From: Peptoclostridium sp965368085 | Lineage (GTDB): Bacteria; Bacillota; Clostridia; Peptostreptococcales; Peptostreptococcaceae | NCBI GenBank assembly: GCA_965368085.1 | Contig: CBDULP010000014.1 | Location: 1-61,069 of the forward strand | Direction of reading: 5' to 3' | Length of the DNA: 61,069 bases | In this document: one piece after another, positions 17,116 to 26,085 of the stretch | Numbering within the stretch: position 1 is the first letter of the stretch | Layout of the letters: each line of letters starts with the position of its first letter | Notes under the pieces: generated by a model | What the model was told of the DNA's origin: nothing | Database searches by the model: none | Seen by the model: only the letters and a program-made list of their open reading frames with translations | Made by a program: the position numbers and the translations under genes

Positions 17116-18267
17116 ATGAACTATAATGAGATAGTCGAAAACCAGAAAGAATACGTATTGAATTTAAGAAGGGAATTCCATATGCACCCTGAAGCCAGCT
17201 GGAAAGAATTTCGAACATCAATGAGAATAAAAGAAGAGCTGGACAAAATGGGCATAGAATGGTCTGAATGCGCATCCACAGGCGTAATCGCTACCGTCAA
17301 GGGATGTAAGAATGAAAAAACAGTTGCACTAAGGGCTGACATGGATGCCTTGACCGTGGTTGAAAAAACCAACGTAAGCTATAAGTCAAAAAATCACGGT
17401 ATAATGCATGCATGCGGCCACGATGGTCACACTGCCATGCTCCTGGGTGCTGCTAGAGCGCTCCAGCAGATAAAAGACAAGCTTTCGGGGAATGTAAAGC
17501 TCATATTCCAACCTGCAGAGGAAATGGTCCAGGGAGCTAAAAAGATCATACAAGAAGGCGCATTAAGCGATGTGGACGGAATAATGGGAATACACCTTTG
17601 GAACGATATCCCCGTCGGAAAGGTGAACATAGAATGCGGTCCCAGAATGGCTTCCGCTGACTATTTTACGATTGACTTCACCCGTATCTCCGGAGCAAGT
17701 CAGTCAGGGAACCCAATATGCGCAGCATCATCTTTCATACTCAACTCCCAAGCTGCACTCAGTCGCGAAAAAAGTCCTCTGGACTCCGCCACATTCACAG
17801 TGGGCCAGTTTAGGGCTGGAACCGGGTTCAACGTCACTCCCGAAAGAGCCCGCGTCGAGGGTACTTTGAGATGCTTCAGCGAAGATACCCGCAAAGGTTC
17901 AATAGATGCAATACGAAGATATTCAACTGATCAGGCTTATTCATATGGAATAGATGTAATAGTCAACGTACAAAACGGAAGCCCCGCCACAGTAAACGAT
18001 AAAAAATGCACCCTCATCGCAAGAGAAAGCGCAAATAAAATTGTGGGAAAAGACGGAATTGTCCATATGAGTAAAACCACAGGCAGCGAGGATATGGCAT
18101 ATTATCTTGAAAAAATCCCTGGACTCATTGCCTTTGTCGGCTCAGGATCAAATACAGAAAAGACCTATCCTCACCACCACTCCAAGTTCAATATAGATGA
18201 AAATAGTCTGTTTATAGGATGCAGCCTGTATTTTAACTTTGCTTTGGATTTTTTAGAAAAATATTAG
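17116..18267 (+). CDS. M20-family amidohydrolase paralogue with altered lid motif
   Basis: A 383-aa paralogue of the preceding enzyme. The start at 17116 follows GGTGGG by 7 nt. Catalytic-domain metal ligands are kept: HACGHDGHTAMLLGAA, QPAEE, MGIHLWND and YPHHHSKFN. In the lid domain, however, the conserved GGHGSxPHxGxD is replaced by ISGASQSGN, a shorter stretch without the His, while flanking residues (ICAASSFILNSQ, SPLDSATFTVG) align well. In M20D enzymes the lid His helps bind the substrate carboxylate across the dimer. The copy may therefore have changed activity or serve as a partner. It is not explained by a simple frameshift. Confidence 0.88.
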   Translation: MNYNEIVENQKEYVLNLRREFHMHPEASWKEFRTSMRIKEELDKMGIEWSECASTGVIATVKGCKNEKTVALRADMDALTVVEKTNVSYKSKNHGIMHACGHDGHTAMLLGAARALQQIKDKLSGNVKLIFQPAEEMVQGAKKIIQEGALSDVDGIMGIHLWNDIPVGKVNIECGPRMASADYFTIDFTRISGASQSGNPICAASSFILNSQAALSREKSPLDSATFTVGQFRAGTGFNVTPERARVEGTLRCFSEDTRKGSIDAIRRYSTDQAYSYGIDVIVNVQNGSPATVNDKKCTLIARESANKIVGKDGIVHMSKTTGSEDMAYYLEKIPGLIAFVGSGSNTEKTYPHHHSKFNIDENSLFIGCSLYFNFALDFLEKY

Positions 18268-18294
18268 GGACAAATCAAACATAACATTTCAATA

Positions 18295-18936
18295 TTACTT
18301 GGCCAAATATTTTTCGAACCAGCCGGCTGCCAGCTCTGCAACACTTTCCAATGCGCCAGGCTCTTCGAAAAGATGTGTTGCTCCCGGGACGATTTCAAAC
18401 TCTTTTGGGGCTGTAATTTTTTCATAAGCCCGCTGGTTGAGTTCTATGACTAAATCATCGTGTCCGCCTACAATCAAAAGTATAGGCGGCTTTATTTTGT
18501 CCAGATAAGGCCCTGCCATGTCAGGACGGCCCCCCCTTGAAACAATTGCGCTTATACCTTCGCCCAATATGGCCGCCGCCTGTATGGCCGCAGCAGCTCC
18601 AGTACTGGCGCCAAAATACCCAACAGCCAGACCTTGTGTTTTTTCCTGGTCCTTCAGCCATTTGGTCGCAACAACCAGGCGCCTTGTCAATAGTTCAATG
18701 TCAAAACGCCTCTCGTAGACCATGTCTTCATCAGATGTCATCAGATCCATGAGAAGAGTCCCCAGACCGTGTTTTCTCAGCTCCTCTGCCACGTAATTGT
18801 TGCGGGGGCTGAACCTGCTGCTGCCGCTACCATGCGCAAAAATCACAACTCCCTTAGCGCCTTTCGGAATTTCCAGTGCCCCTTCAAGTCTTACTTCTCC
18901 ATAAGGTATACTGACTAAATTTTCTTTTTTATCCAT
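18295..18936 (-). CDS. Alpha/beta hydrolase, dienelactone-hydrolase-like
   Basis: A 213-aa soluble hydrolase. The nucleophile elbow is GYFGASTGAAAA (Ser in G-x-S-x-G), the acid is in VGGHDDL and the His in GATHLFEE near the C-terminus, so the catalytic triad is complete. An oxyanion strand precedes HGSGSSR. The family hydrolyses esters or lactones of small molecules; substrate unknown. It starts with a GGAGG-type site and ends convergent to the amidohydrolase operon. Confidence 0.85.
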   Translation of the reverse strand: MDKKENLVSIPYGEVRLEGALEIPKGAKGVVIFAHGSGSSRFSPRNNYVAEELRKHGLGTLLMDLMTSDEDMVYERRFDIELLTRRLVVATKWLKDQEKTQGLAVGYFGASTGAAAAIQAAAILGEGISAIVSRGGRPDMAGPYLDKIKPPILLIVGGHDDLVIELNQRAYEKITAPKEFEIVPGATHLFEEPGALESVAELAAGWFEKYLAK

Positions 18937-19096
18937 ACAATCAACCTCCTTATTTTCCGAAAAACCTCTCTATTAATTAATACCAAAAAAGACGTAATCG
19001 AAGCTGAAAGAAAGCTGAATATTGAAATGCCACTAAGTTTATTTTACTGTTCAAACCCATTCACTAAGAATCCATATAAGCCGATTGGTCCGTTGT

Positions 19097-20584
19097 TTAG
19101 TCTCCGCCAAGGTTTGCAACCTTTGCGAACATCTCTTCGTTTTTAGTAGTTTTATTTTCAGTGAGTTTACGTTCTTTTCTAACTGCTTCCAAACTCCCGA
19201 CTCCATTTTTCTCCTGCCTTGCCGACGAAAGCTTGGCCCAGATGTAAAAAATGGCTCCAAGCGCGCACCAGCCCAGTATTATCCCCCACTCATAGGGCCA
19301 TATAAGAGATGCAGGACCTCCCGGAAGATATATTAGCACCATTAAAACACAAAGAGTGACTGCGGCATATCCCACAAACATTCCATTTTTGACCTTGTAA
19401 GGCCTTGGCATTTCAGGTTCTTTTTTTCTCAGGACTGTAAAAGATATTGATACCATAAGATATGAAACTACAATTGTAAGACCGCCTGCATTCCCTAACC
19501 AAACAAGCATGCTCCTGCCGAGCAAAGGTGCCATGATAGACAATGCTCCAATTAGAATTATTGCGTTTACAGGAGTTTTGTGTTTTGGGTGAAGCTTTGC
19601 AAGAAAGGAAGGAAGCATCCCCGAATCCGCCATGGCATATATCGCTCTACTGCCCCCTACAAAAAATGAATTCCAACTTGTAAGTATCCCGCCTATTCCT
19701 CCCAGTATTACTATTTTAGATGCAATGTCACTTCCTCCAAAAATAGCTTTCATAGCATCTGCGGTTACAAGGCCCGATGAGGATATCTGCTTGACTCCAA
19801 GAGATGAAGCTGTGCTGTATATTATCATCACATACCATCCAATCGCCATTAATACTGAAAGTACTATTATTTTCCCTATCATTTTAAACGGCACGTTTAT
19901 TTCTTCTGCAGCCTGAGGTATAACGTCAAATCCTACATACATAAACGGAGTCATGACTGCTACTGCAAATATTCCACTTTTCCCTCCCACAAAAAAAGGT
20001 ACAGTATTTTGAACTTGACCGCTGAATACAGACCCTCCAAACAATACAAGCCCTATGCAAGCTATCAAAAATGTTACAACCCCCTGAACAAAGGCTGCTG
20101 TCTTCACTCCAAAATAATTAACCACGGTTATTATTATTGAGCTTGCAACTCCTACCAAAACCCAGGACAGGTACACATCATATCCTGCTATTGTGTACAT
20201 ATACCCTTTCAGGTATGATGAGAACATATACTCCAAAACAGTTGGAAATGCAACTGCTTCAAAAGCCACAACCGAAACATATCCCAATATTATAGCCCAT
20301 GTGCAAACGAATGACGCACTGTTTCCAAGTGCTCTGTGGCTGAATACATGCTCTCCCCCGCATTTTGGCATAGCCGATGTCAGCTCTGCATATGTAAGGC
20401 CTACAAAAAGGACTACTATTCCGCCAAGTATGAAGGCTATTATAGATCCCATCATTCCAGCCATTCTTATCCATTCCCCGGTAAGAACCACCCAGCCCCA
20501 GCCTATCATTGCCCCAAAGGCAAGTGCTATGATGTCTTTTTTTGATAATACCCTTTCAAAATTACTATTACTGTCGCTACTCAA
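19097..20584 (-). CDS. APC-superfamily amino acid permease
   Basis: A 495-aa integral membrane protein with about 12 helices. The TM1 motif of APC transporters is visible as LAFGAMIGWGWVV, and the conserved SAMPKCGGEHVF in the loop to TM3 is typical of amino acid/polyamine permeases. TM6 has PFMYVGFDVIPQAAEEI. The charged C-terminal tail (after about 460) is probably cytoplasmic. Substrate not determined. It is the last intact core-like gene before the degraded region that follows. Confidence 0.88.
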   Translation of the reverse strand: MSSDSNSNFERVLSKKDIIALAFGAMIGWGWVVLTGEWIRMAGMMGSIIAFILGGIVVLFVGLTYAELTSAMPKCGGEHVFSHRALGNSASFVCTWAIILGYVSVVAFEAVAFPTVLEYMFSSYLKGYMYTIAGYDVYLSWVLVGVASSIIITVVNYFGVKTAAFVQGVVTFLIACIGLVLFGGSVFSGQVQNTVPFFVGGKSGIFAVAVMTPFMYVGFDVIPQAAEEINVPFKMIGKIIVLSVLMAIGWYVMIIYSTASSLGVKQISSSGLVTADAMKAIFGGSDIASKIVILGGIGGILTSWNSFFVGGSRAIYAMADSGMLPSFLAKLHPKHKTPVNAIILIGALSIMAPLLGRSMLVWLGNAGGLTIVVSYLMVSISFTVLRKKEPEMPRPYKVKNGMFVGYAAVTLCVLMVLIYLPGGPASLIWPYEWGIILGWCALGAIFYIWAKLSSARQEKNGVGSLEAVRKERKLTENKTTKNEEMFAKVANLGGD

Positions 20585-21240
20585 ACAAACTCCCCCTTTT
20601 AAAATTTTCCAACTATTTTGGGATATGCAAATAAATGCATCGAATCAACTCTCTTGACGCATTCATTGTGATTGAAATATCCAAACTGCTGTTTCCGTAT
20701 GGTCGATTTATATTTTTAAAGTCAAATCCACTTTGCGCAAATTAAAATCACCCCAAATCTGGACATAACTATTCCTTGGCTGTAATTCCCATGAATTATT
20801 CAGTTTCAACTAATCTCCATTCAAACAAATCCATTCCATAATAAACTGTTTTGTATTTTGTCTAAGAAACTTTTCAAATGAAAAGTCATACGAAAATAGA
20901 TATGGACGATAACTAGCATGGTTTTGAATCCATGCCGTCATTGAAAAGAATTCAAGATATGCAATATTATAAAATATTCACAACTTTTATCATTATACCC
21001 AATTGAATTTATTTAAACACATATTTATAATACACACTCAAAAAACAAATACTTTCACATGATTTGCACTGTCAGACAAACTGACCTCCACAATGATTAA
21101 AAATTGAAGCCTATTAAATCTTTAATTTTATTTTACAACAGTTCCTTTTTCATTTTAGAATATTGATAAATGATTTATATGCCATTAAATAAGATAAAAA
21201 TATTTGGAAGATTTTAAATCTATCGGAAAACAGGAAGGCT
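20585..21240. other. Non-coding AT-rich stretch
   Basis: About 650 bp upstream of the permease. I see the permease leader at the left end, no open frame, no tRNA or riboswitch that I recognise and no clear terminator. It probably contains the permease promoter and decayed sequence. Confidence 0.4.
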
Positions 21241-21324
21241 AAAGCGGTGGGATTTTCAACACTGGAAAAGATATGTGAAGTGTTAGAGTGTCAACCTTGA
21301 GATTTGTTAGAATATAAGAAATAA
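21241..21324 (+). pseudogene. Remnant of a Cro/C1-type HTH regulator C-terminus
   Basis: The plus strand reads VGFSTLEKICEVLECQP, then a TGA stop where Gly is expected, then DLLEYKK and a stop. This matches the typical end of small Cro-type regulators (STLEKIC..L.CQPGDLLEY). Upstream sequence shows no intact reading frame. A decayed fragment, mostly by pattern recognition. Confidence 0.6.
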
Positions 21325-21436
21325 AAATATATTGAGTTTGGTTGGTTAATCGAAAATTAAATACTCATATTAATAAGATCTGTTTCAAAGTTGCTTTTCT
21401 AACGGGAGTCGTCTGCAGTTCTCGAGTGTATATAAT

Positions 21437-21495
21437 AAACGGTGTACCTCCCAATTTGATATTTGTCATATCATTTTGGGGAGAATACACCGTTT
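21437..21495. repeat. Long imperfect hairpin element
   Basis: Outer arms AAACGGTGTA/TACACCGTTT are perfect; next CTCCCAA pairs with TTGGGGAG apart from one bulge; inner TGATAT pairs with ATATCA around a 5-nt loop. The 59-bp element could be a small mobile repeat remnant or a terminator; it is flanked by gene fossils. Confidence 0.55.
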
Positions 21496-21500
21496 GTTAG

Positions 21501-21672
21501 TTTATCTATTATACCCTCCAAATTTTTTCATTTGGCCATAAAAAGCTCTTCCCTTTGTTTTAGATAAATATAAATCCGCTGCAACAGTGATGCCATATCT
21601 GTTTTTAAAAGTGACTTTTTCAAGGATCACATTGTCACTTAAAGTAAATGTTAAATGACGATTTGTTGTAAT
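21501..21672 (-). pseudogene. Remnant of an alpha/beta hydrolase N-terminus
   Basis: The minus strand reads LSDNVILEKVTFKNRYGITV then AADLYLSKTKG, the usual N-terminal strand of dienelactone-hydrolase-like proteins, before it decays after about 45 codons. Where the start codon should be there is ATT, seven bases after a GAGG site. The catalytic part is missing. Confidence 0.55.
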
Positions 21673-21732
21673 GTTTATTCCTCATTTTAAATATCATTTG
21701 TCGAGTTGGATCATCATATCTAAAACTGGAGG

Positions 21733-22268
21733 TTATTGTGCTTCATAGGCAATCTTTAAAACATCAAGTATTTCTACTTTTGTTAATTCTTTATATGCGC
21801 CTAGAATCATAGTAGAATCTGCAATCAGCGGCAACATTTCTTCTGTAGCGCCGTGCTTCTTAATGTTTGTAACAATACCGCATTCTTTAGTAAACGCTTC
21901 TAGCGCATCAATGCCTGCAAGTGCAATTTCTTCTTTTGTTTTGCCTTTTGCTTCAACGCCCCAAACTTGCGTCGCAAATCTAACAAATTTGTCCAAACCA
22001 TATTTATAAATTGCGTGATAGTATGGCAGCGAAACAGCTGCCAGTCCCATGCCGTGAGTACAATCCGTATATGCGCCCAGCTGGTATTCCAGCATGTGAA
22101 CCTGCCAGTCCTGCGGCTTGCTTAACCCCATCAACGGATTCATTGCAAGTGTTGAACTCCATATGAGATTGCTTCTCGCTTCATAATTCTCAGGTTCTTC
22201 AACTGCAATCCTCGCACTGCGGATGATAGCGCAGCACACCTTCAATCAGATAGTCTGTTAATGCTTGT
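21733..22268 (-). pseudogene. Truncated iron-containing alcohol dehydrogenase
   Basis: About 165 codons of the C-terminal domain of a group III (iron-dependent) alcohol dehydrogenase remain, with the metal-binding helix HMLEYQLGAYTDCTHGMGLA and the tail ELTKVEILDVLK. The N-terminal ~220 residues with the nucleotide-binding fold are gone. A frameshift just before CAIIRSARIAVEEPENYEAR separates it from LTDYLIEGVL, which belongs to the same family. So the gene is broken twice. Confidence 0.85.
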
Positions 22269-22287
22269 TGCTTGCATTATGCATAAT

Positions 22288-22795
22288 TTAGTTATTTATT
22301 AAAATAATTTCTGTATCCTGAGCTTTCATTTCAGGATTATCAAAAATAATTTCACTGATATCGTTGGCTTTTATAGTTACAGAATACGGGTTTTTGACAC
22401 TTTCTATACTGCTATTAATTTCCGCATCAACTGTTGAATACTCAAAAGCAAGATTTGTATTTAAAAGCTTGCAGTTTTTCATGACGAGATTTTCCATATA
22501 ACACAGGCCTTGAAGACTTTCCACTGTACAATTTATTAAAGTGACATTTTTCGCAGTCCATCCAATATATTCACCAGAGATAAACGAATCGTACACAGTC
22601 ACATTTTCACTGTTCCAGAACGCATCCTTTTGAAAGTTACATAGCGTTTCAGAGGCATTTGTAAGTTCAACTTTTTCCATCTCAATCCTACTGCACCTTC
22701 TAAACGTCTTTGGTGCTTCAATGGTCAACTTCTAAGCCACAGCTTTGAAGTAATGCTCTTTCACCGATAAATTTTTGTTCCGAGTACTTTTTCAT
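22288..22795 (-). pseudogene. DUF3737 family gene with internal deletions
   Basis: The start is recognisable at 22795 (MKKYSEQKFIGERALLQ) behind an AAAGGAAA site, but the frame stops after ~25 codons. The middle of the protein is missing and the remainder resumes at TIEAPKTFRRCSRIEMEKV, with a second deletion before KDAFWNSENVTVYDSF. Family members are ~280-aa right-handed beta-helix proteins; here fewer than 170 codons remain. It is divergent from a MerR remnant, an arrangement that often occurs in intact form. Confidence 0.8.
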
Positions 22796-22953
22796 TTTGA
22801 ATTTCCTTTCTTATATTTTTATAATTAGGCAAGTAATTTAATGATCAATTATGCTAAATCTGGATTTAGGCTTATATTCAAGGTGAAGCCTTTACATAAA
22901 AAACATGTAGTCCTTGATAATTCCATTAATATATAACATATCACACACCCTAA

Positions 22954-22967
22954 ACCTAACTTTAGGT
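22954..22967. promoter_or_regulatory. MerR-type operator candidate
   Basis: ACCTAACTTTAGGT is a 6+2+6 palindrome placed 38 bp before the MerR remnant start and in the space divergent to the DUF3737 remnant, as expected for a MerR-family autoregulated promoter. Its regulator is broken. Confidence 0.45.
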
Positions 22968-23004
22968 CAATGGCTTTTTGAAAATTTTTTAAGAGGTGAC
23001 AATC

Positions 23005-23404
23005 ATGACTTATTCAATTGGTGAAGTATCCAAAATGCTTAATATATCCGTATCAACACTACGTTACTACGACAAAGAAGGATTGCTACCCCTGGTAAAC
23101 AGGTCCTCAAGTAATATCCGAGTTTTTGATAAAACCGATATAGAATGTTTAAAAACAACAGGGATGCAACTTAAAGACATCAAGCTTTTTTTAATGGTGT
23201 GAAGAAGGCGACGATACGATTGAAAAGCGCTATGATCTTTTCGTTAAGCAAAAATAAAAAACAGAAAAACAAATCGTACTTTTACAAAAATCACTAGAAT
23301 TCATTAATTACAAATGTGAATTTTATAGAATCTCTAAAGAAAAAGGCACAACTGATGTTCCAAATTTACGCGAGGAACTTGCTATGAAATTCTTATCGAA
23401 ATAA
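23005..23404 (+). pseudogene. MerR-family regulator broken by frameshift and stop
   Basis: The start at 23005 follows AGAGGTGA. The N-terminal winged helix is clear (MTYSIGEVSKMLNISVSTLR then YYDKEGLLPL). After KDIKLFLMV the frame is lost, but CEEGDDTIEKRYDLFVKQK continues in another frame, then a TAA interrupts, then KTEKQIVLLQKSLEFINYK and ELAMKFLSK complete the coiled-coil end. Two lesions make it non-functional. Confidence 0.85.
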
Positions 23405-23425
23405 ATTAAAATTCCATTTTCCAAC

Positions 23426-23480
23426 AAAAAACACCATGCGATTTTAGGCATTTCCAACCCAAAATCGCATGGTGTTTTTT
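23426..23480. terminator. Strong bidirectional terminator
   Basis: Perfect 19-bp stem starting AAAAACACCATGCG with a 15-nt loop and T-rich tails in both directions, between the MerR remnant and the convergent secreted-protein gene. Confidence 0.9.
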
Positions 23481-23521
23481 TACTTTATTTATATCTATTG
23501 TAGTATTCGTCCAACTTCAAC

Positions 23522-24529
23522 TTACTCTATTTCAATTATCCTTTCACTCTCATCCCATTCAATATCAAGTCCAAACGACTCCCCAATAAAACGCAAAGGC
23601 ACTACTGTTCTGCTATTCATTATCTCTGCCGGCACATCCAATACTACATCCTGATCATTTACTTCAGCAATTTTATCATCTATCCTCAAGACTATAGTCG
23701 TATTTTCATTTGTAATTATAATCATGCTAATTTCCTCATCCCAGGCAACCTGCGCTCCAAATCCTTCAGAAATCGCTCTTACAGGTATAAGGGTTCTACC
23801 TTCCTTTATGACCGGCGGGACATCAAATTTAAACTTCCCCTTTTTACTCAAAACATTTTCAACTGGAAGAACTTCCATTCCCTTTTCCTCAAGTTCTCTA
23901 GTTGTTTTTGCAATGTCTTCTAATTCATCTTTTGTATATCCTGTCTTTATTGCGGTCTTCATTTTATCAAGTTTTGCTTTGAAAGTCGCTTTTGCTTCAT
24001 CAAGTGCGGCTTTCAACTCAGCCAATTCAGAATCTCCTGCTTCAACAGCATTTTCATATTGTTTTTCTAAAGATACATTTTCCATTTCCGCTTCCAATGC
24101 ATCTTTCTCGGCTTCTAACAGAAGCTTTACCTCTTCCCAAACTTTGTCTTCGTCTTCTATGTATTCTGCCTTCTTTCCATCCGGGTTTGCTTTGAAGGTC
24201 GCTTTCGCTTCACTAAGTTCAGCTTTCAAACCATGCAATTCCCCTTCTATTTGGGCCGCTAATTCGGCATTTCCTGCTTCAACAACCCTTTCATATTGTT
24301 TTTCTAAAGATACATTTTCCGTTTCCGCTTCCAATGCATCTTTCTCGGCTTCTAACAGAAGCTTTACCGCTTCCCAGACTTTGTCTTTGTCGTCTCTATA
24401 TTCGTCTTGATTCACATTATCTTCTTTTAAAACCCTGTCGTTCACAACTTCTTCATATGCCAGTGCATAGCTTAAATTACCTAAAACCAGCATTGAAATC
24501 ATGATAGTTGATAAAATTCTCTTTAACAT
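23522..24529 (-). CDS. Secreted protein: coiled coil plus copper-amine-oxidase-N-like domain (copy A)
   Basis: A 335-aa exported protein. I start it at 24529 (MLKRILSTIM) because a GGGGAT site lies just upstream and the signal peptide (hydrophobic to about residue 22, ending YALAYE) then begins normally. The next ~170 residues are E/K/A-rich coiled coil that contains a 79-codon tandem duplication (period 237 bp, near identical). The C-terminal ~115 residues contain VIKEGRTLIPVRAISEGFGA and MNSRTVVPLRFIGESFGLDI, the copper amine oxidase N-terminal (stalk) domain common in clostridial surface proteins. Function unknown; likely cell-envelope associated. A paralogue lies 360 bp upstream. Confidence 0.85.
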   Translation of the reverse strand: MLKRILSTIMISMLVLGNLSYALAYEEVVNDRVLKEDNVNQDEYRDDKDKVWEAVKLLLEAEKDALEAETENVSLEKQYERVVEAGNAELAAQIEGELHGLKAELSEAKATFKANPDGKKAEYIEDEDKVWEEVKLLLEAEKDALEAEMENVSLEKQYENAVEAGDSELAELKAALDEAKATFKAKLDKMKTAIKTGYTKDELEDIAKTTRELEEKGMEVLPVENVLSKKGKFKFDVPPVIKEGRTLIPVRAISEGFGAQVAWDEEISMIIITNENTTIVLRIDDKIAEVNDQDVVLDVPAEIMNSRTVVPLRFIGESFGLDIEWDESERIIEIE

Positions 24530-24663
24530 ATTCATATCCCCTTGTTTTTTGATTTTCTTTTTAATGGCCATGTTAAACACACCCATCCTATATTAAACTA
24601 CGAGTGCATCTTTATTTTTCCGTCCCCTTCTCTAGATACTCGCATGTCTCCAAGGCAATATCA

Positions 24664-24783
24664 TTAAGCATAAAATCTATCATACATATTCAAAATCAAA
24701 TACCCCTTCAAACTAGCAACACCTCTGTTGGCCCGCTTCAATAGTACTGTAACTGATTTTGCATTGTTTCTTCTTTTAGCCAT
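24664..24783 (-). pseudogene. Fossil tnsA start (older Tn7-like right end, copy 1)
   Basis: A 39-codon frame begins MAKRRNNAKSVTVLLKRANR and then stops. The first residues resemble intact TnsA (MAKRKRNLESKIDKLIKEGR), and the sequence before the start repeats the ribosome-site hairpin seen at the intact tnsA. The rest of the gene and the outer TnsB sites are gone. The assignment as a fossil is an inference from similarity of position, hairpin and first codons. Confidence 0.5.
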
Positions 24784-24830
24784 AAAAAAACACCTCTTTC
24801 TGGTAGTCAATACCGCAAAGAGATGTTTTT
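24784..24830 (-). promoter_or_regulatory. Fossil copy 1 of the tnsA ribosome-site hairpin
   Basis: RNA-sense arms AAAACATCTCTTT and AAAGAGGTGTTTT (one T-G pair) with an inner GGTA/TACC helix enclose the AGAGGTG site before the fossil ATG. Compare 26022-26070 and 45774-45820. Confidence 0.55.
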
Positions 24831-24891
24831 CATAAAACTTCATTCAAATTAAATTTATGTGTATTTGTAATGATGCTTTTACAACAGTATC

Positions 24892-25755
24892 TTACTCTTG
24901 TTCCTCATCAATTTCAATGATTCTTTCATCCGCATCCCATTCAACAGTAAGTCCAAGCGATTCTCCAATAAAACGCAAAGGCACTACTGTTCTACTATTC
25001 ATTATCTCTGCCGGCACATCCAATGCCACTTCCTGACCATCTAATGTAGCTATTTTTTCTTCGATCTTTAATGTTATGGTTATGTTTTCTTTTGTTATTG
25101 TAACCGTTTGAGTCTCACCGTCCCAAGCAACTTGTGCTCCAAAGCCTTCAGAAATCGCCCTTACAGGTATAAGTGTTCTGCCTTCCTTTACGACAGGAGG
25201 AACATCAAATTTGAACTTCCCTTTTTTACTTAAAACATTTTCGACCGGAAGAACCGTCATCCCTTGTTCTTCCAGTTCTATAGTTGTTTTTGCAATGTCT
25301 TCTAATTCATCTTCTGTATATTCTTTCTTTATCGCCGCTTTCATTCCGTAAAGTTTTGCTTTGAAATCCGCTTTTGCTTCATCAAATTCAGCTTTTACTC
25401 CAGACAACGTCTCTTCTATTTTGGCCGCTAATTCAGAATCTCCCTCTTCAATAGCCTCTTCATATTGGCGCTTCAATTCTTCATATTGTTTTTCTAAAGA
25501 GTCTTTTACCTCTTCCGCAGCATCTTTCTCGGCTTCTAGCAAGTCCTTTGCCTCTTCCCATTCTTTGTTTTTGCTGTATTTGTTTTTGCCGTATTTGTTT
25601 TTGCCGTATTTGTCTTCGTCATCTTTGTCTTCATTTTGATTTACATCATCTTCTGTTAAAACCCAGTCGTTCACAGCTTCTTCTGCCAATGCATAGTTTA
25701 AATTACCTAAAGCCAGCATTGATACCATGATGATTAATAAAATTCTTTTCAACAT
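24892..25755 (-). CDS. Secreted protein: coiled coil plus copper-amine-oxidase-N-like domain (copy B)
   Basis: A 287-aa paralogue of the preceding gene. The start at 25755 (MLKRILLIIM) has an AAAGGGGA site 9 nt upstream. The signal peptide ends near YALAEE. A lysine-rich short repeat (KYGKNKYGKNKYSKNK) replaces part of the spacer, followed by one coiled-coil unit instead of two and by the same C-terminal domain (VVKEGRTLIPVRAISEGFGA). The gene and its upstream fossil tnsA segment are repeated as a unit of about 1.2-1.4 kb. Function unknown; likely at the cell surface. Confidence 0.85.
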   Translation of the reverse strand: MLKRILLIIMVSMLALGNLNYALAEEAVNDWVLTEDDVNQNEDKDDEDKYGKNKYGKNKYSKNKEWEEAKDLLEAEKDAAEEVKDSLEKQYEELKRQYEEAIEEGDSELAAKIEETLSGVKAEFDEAKADFKAKLYGMKAAIKKEYTEDELEDIAKTTIELEEQGMTVLPVENVLSKKGKFKFDVPPVVKEGRTLIPVRAISEGFGAQVAWDGETQTVTITKENITITLKIEEKIATLDGQEVALDVPAEIMNSRTVVPLRFIGESLGLTVEWDADERIIEIDEEQE

Positions 25756-25937
25756 AATCCTGTCCCCTTTATTTTTTGATTTTATTTTTAATGGCCACGT
25801 TAAACACGGCATTCTTAATTAAATTACGAAAACATTTCTATTTTTTTGTCCCCTCAACCCAAATACTAGTATATTTACAAAAGGGTATCATTAGTTCTTC
25901 TCTATAAAAACGTAGGCATAAAATCCATCACACATAT

Positions 25938-26021
25938 TCAGCCCTTTAAACTAGTAACATCTCTGTTGCCCCGCTTCAATAACGCTATAACTGATTCCTC
26001 ATTGTTTTTTCTTTTAGCCAT
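25938..26021 (-). pseudogene. Fossil tnsA start (older Tn7-like right end, copy 2)
   Basis: A 27-codon frame MAKRKNNEESVIALLKRGNR... ends in a stop. It starts behind the same type of ribosome-site hairpin as intact tnsA and directly abuts the left end of the present transposon, where the right end of an earlier occupant is expected. Only one degenerate TnsB-like site (ATCAAACTTT, 26071-26080) is left. Confidence 0.55.
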
Positions 26022-26070
26022 AAAAAAACCACCTCTTCATGGTGATTAATACCATAAAGAGATGGTTTTT
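26022..26070 (-). promoter_or_regulatory. Fossil copy 2 of the tnsA ribosome-site hairpin
   Basis: RNA-sense arms AAAACCATCTCTT and AAGAGGTGGTTTT (one T-G pair) with an inner ATGGT/ACCAT helix. Arm sequences differ from the intact copy but pairing is kept. Confidence 0.55.
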
Positions 26071-26085
26071 ATCAAACTTTATTAC

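Noticed and set aside
17640..17740. Pair of compensating frameshifts in the second M20 gene
   Set aside because: Neither alternative frame restores the GHGSxPH motif; the change looks like substitution with a short deletion.
23499..23521. TGTAGTATTC as left end of a fossil transposon
   Set aside because: Only five bases agree with the terminus and no TnsB-like 20-mer follows.
23522..25755. CuAO-domain genes as cargo of the present transposon
   Set aside because: They lie outside the left terminus at 26086; at most they are cargo of an older element.
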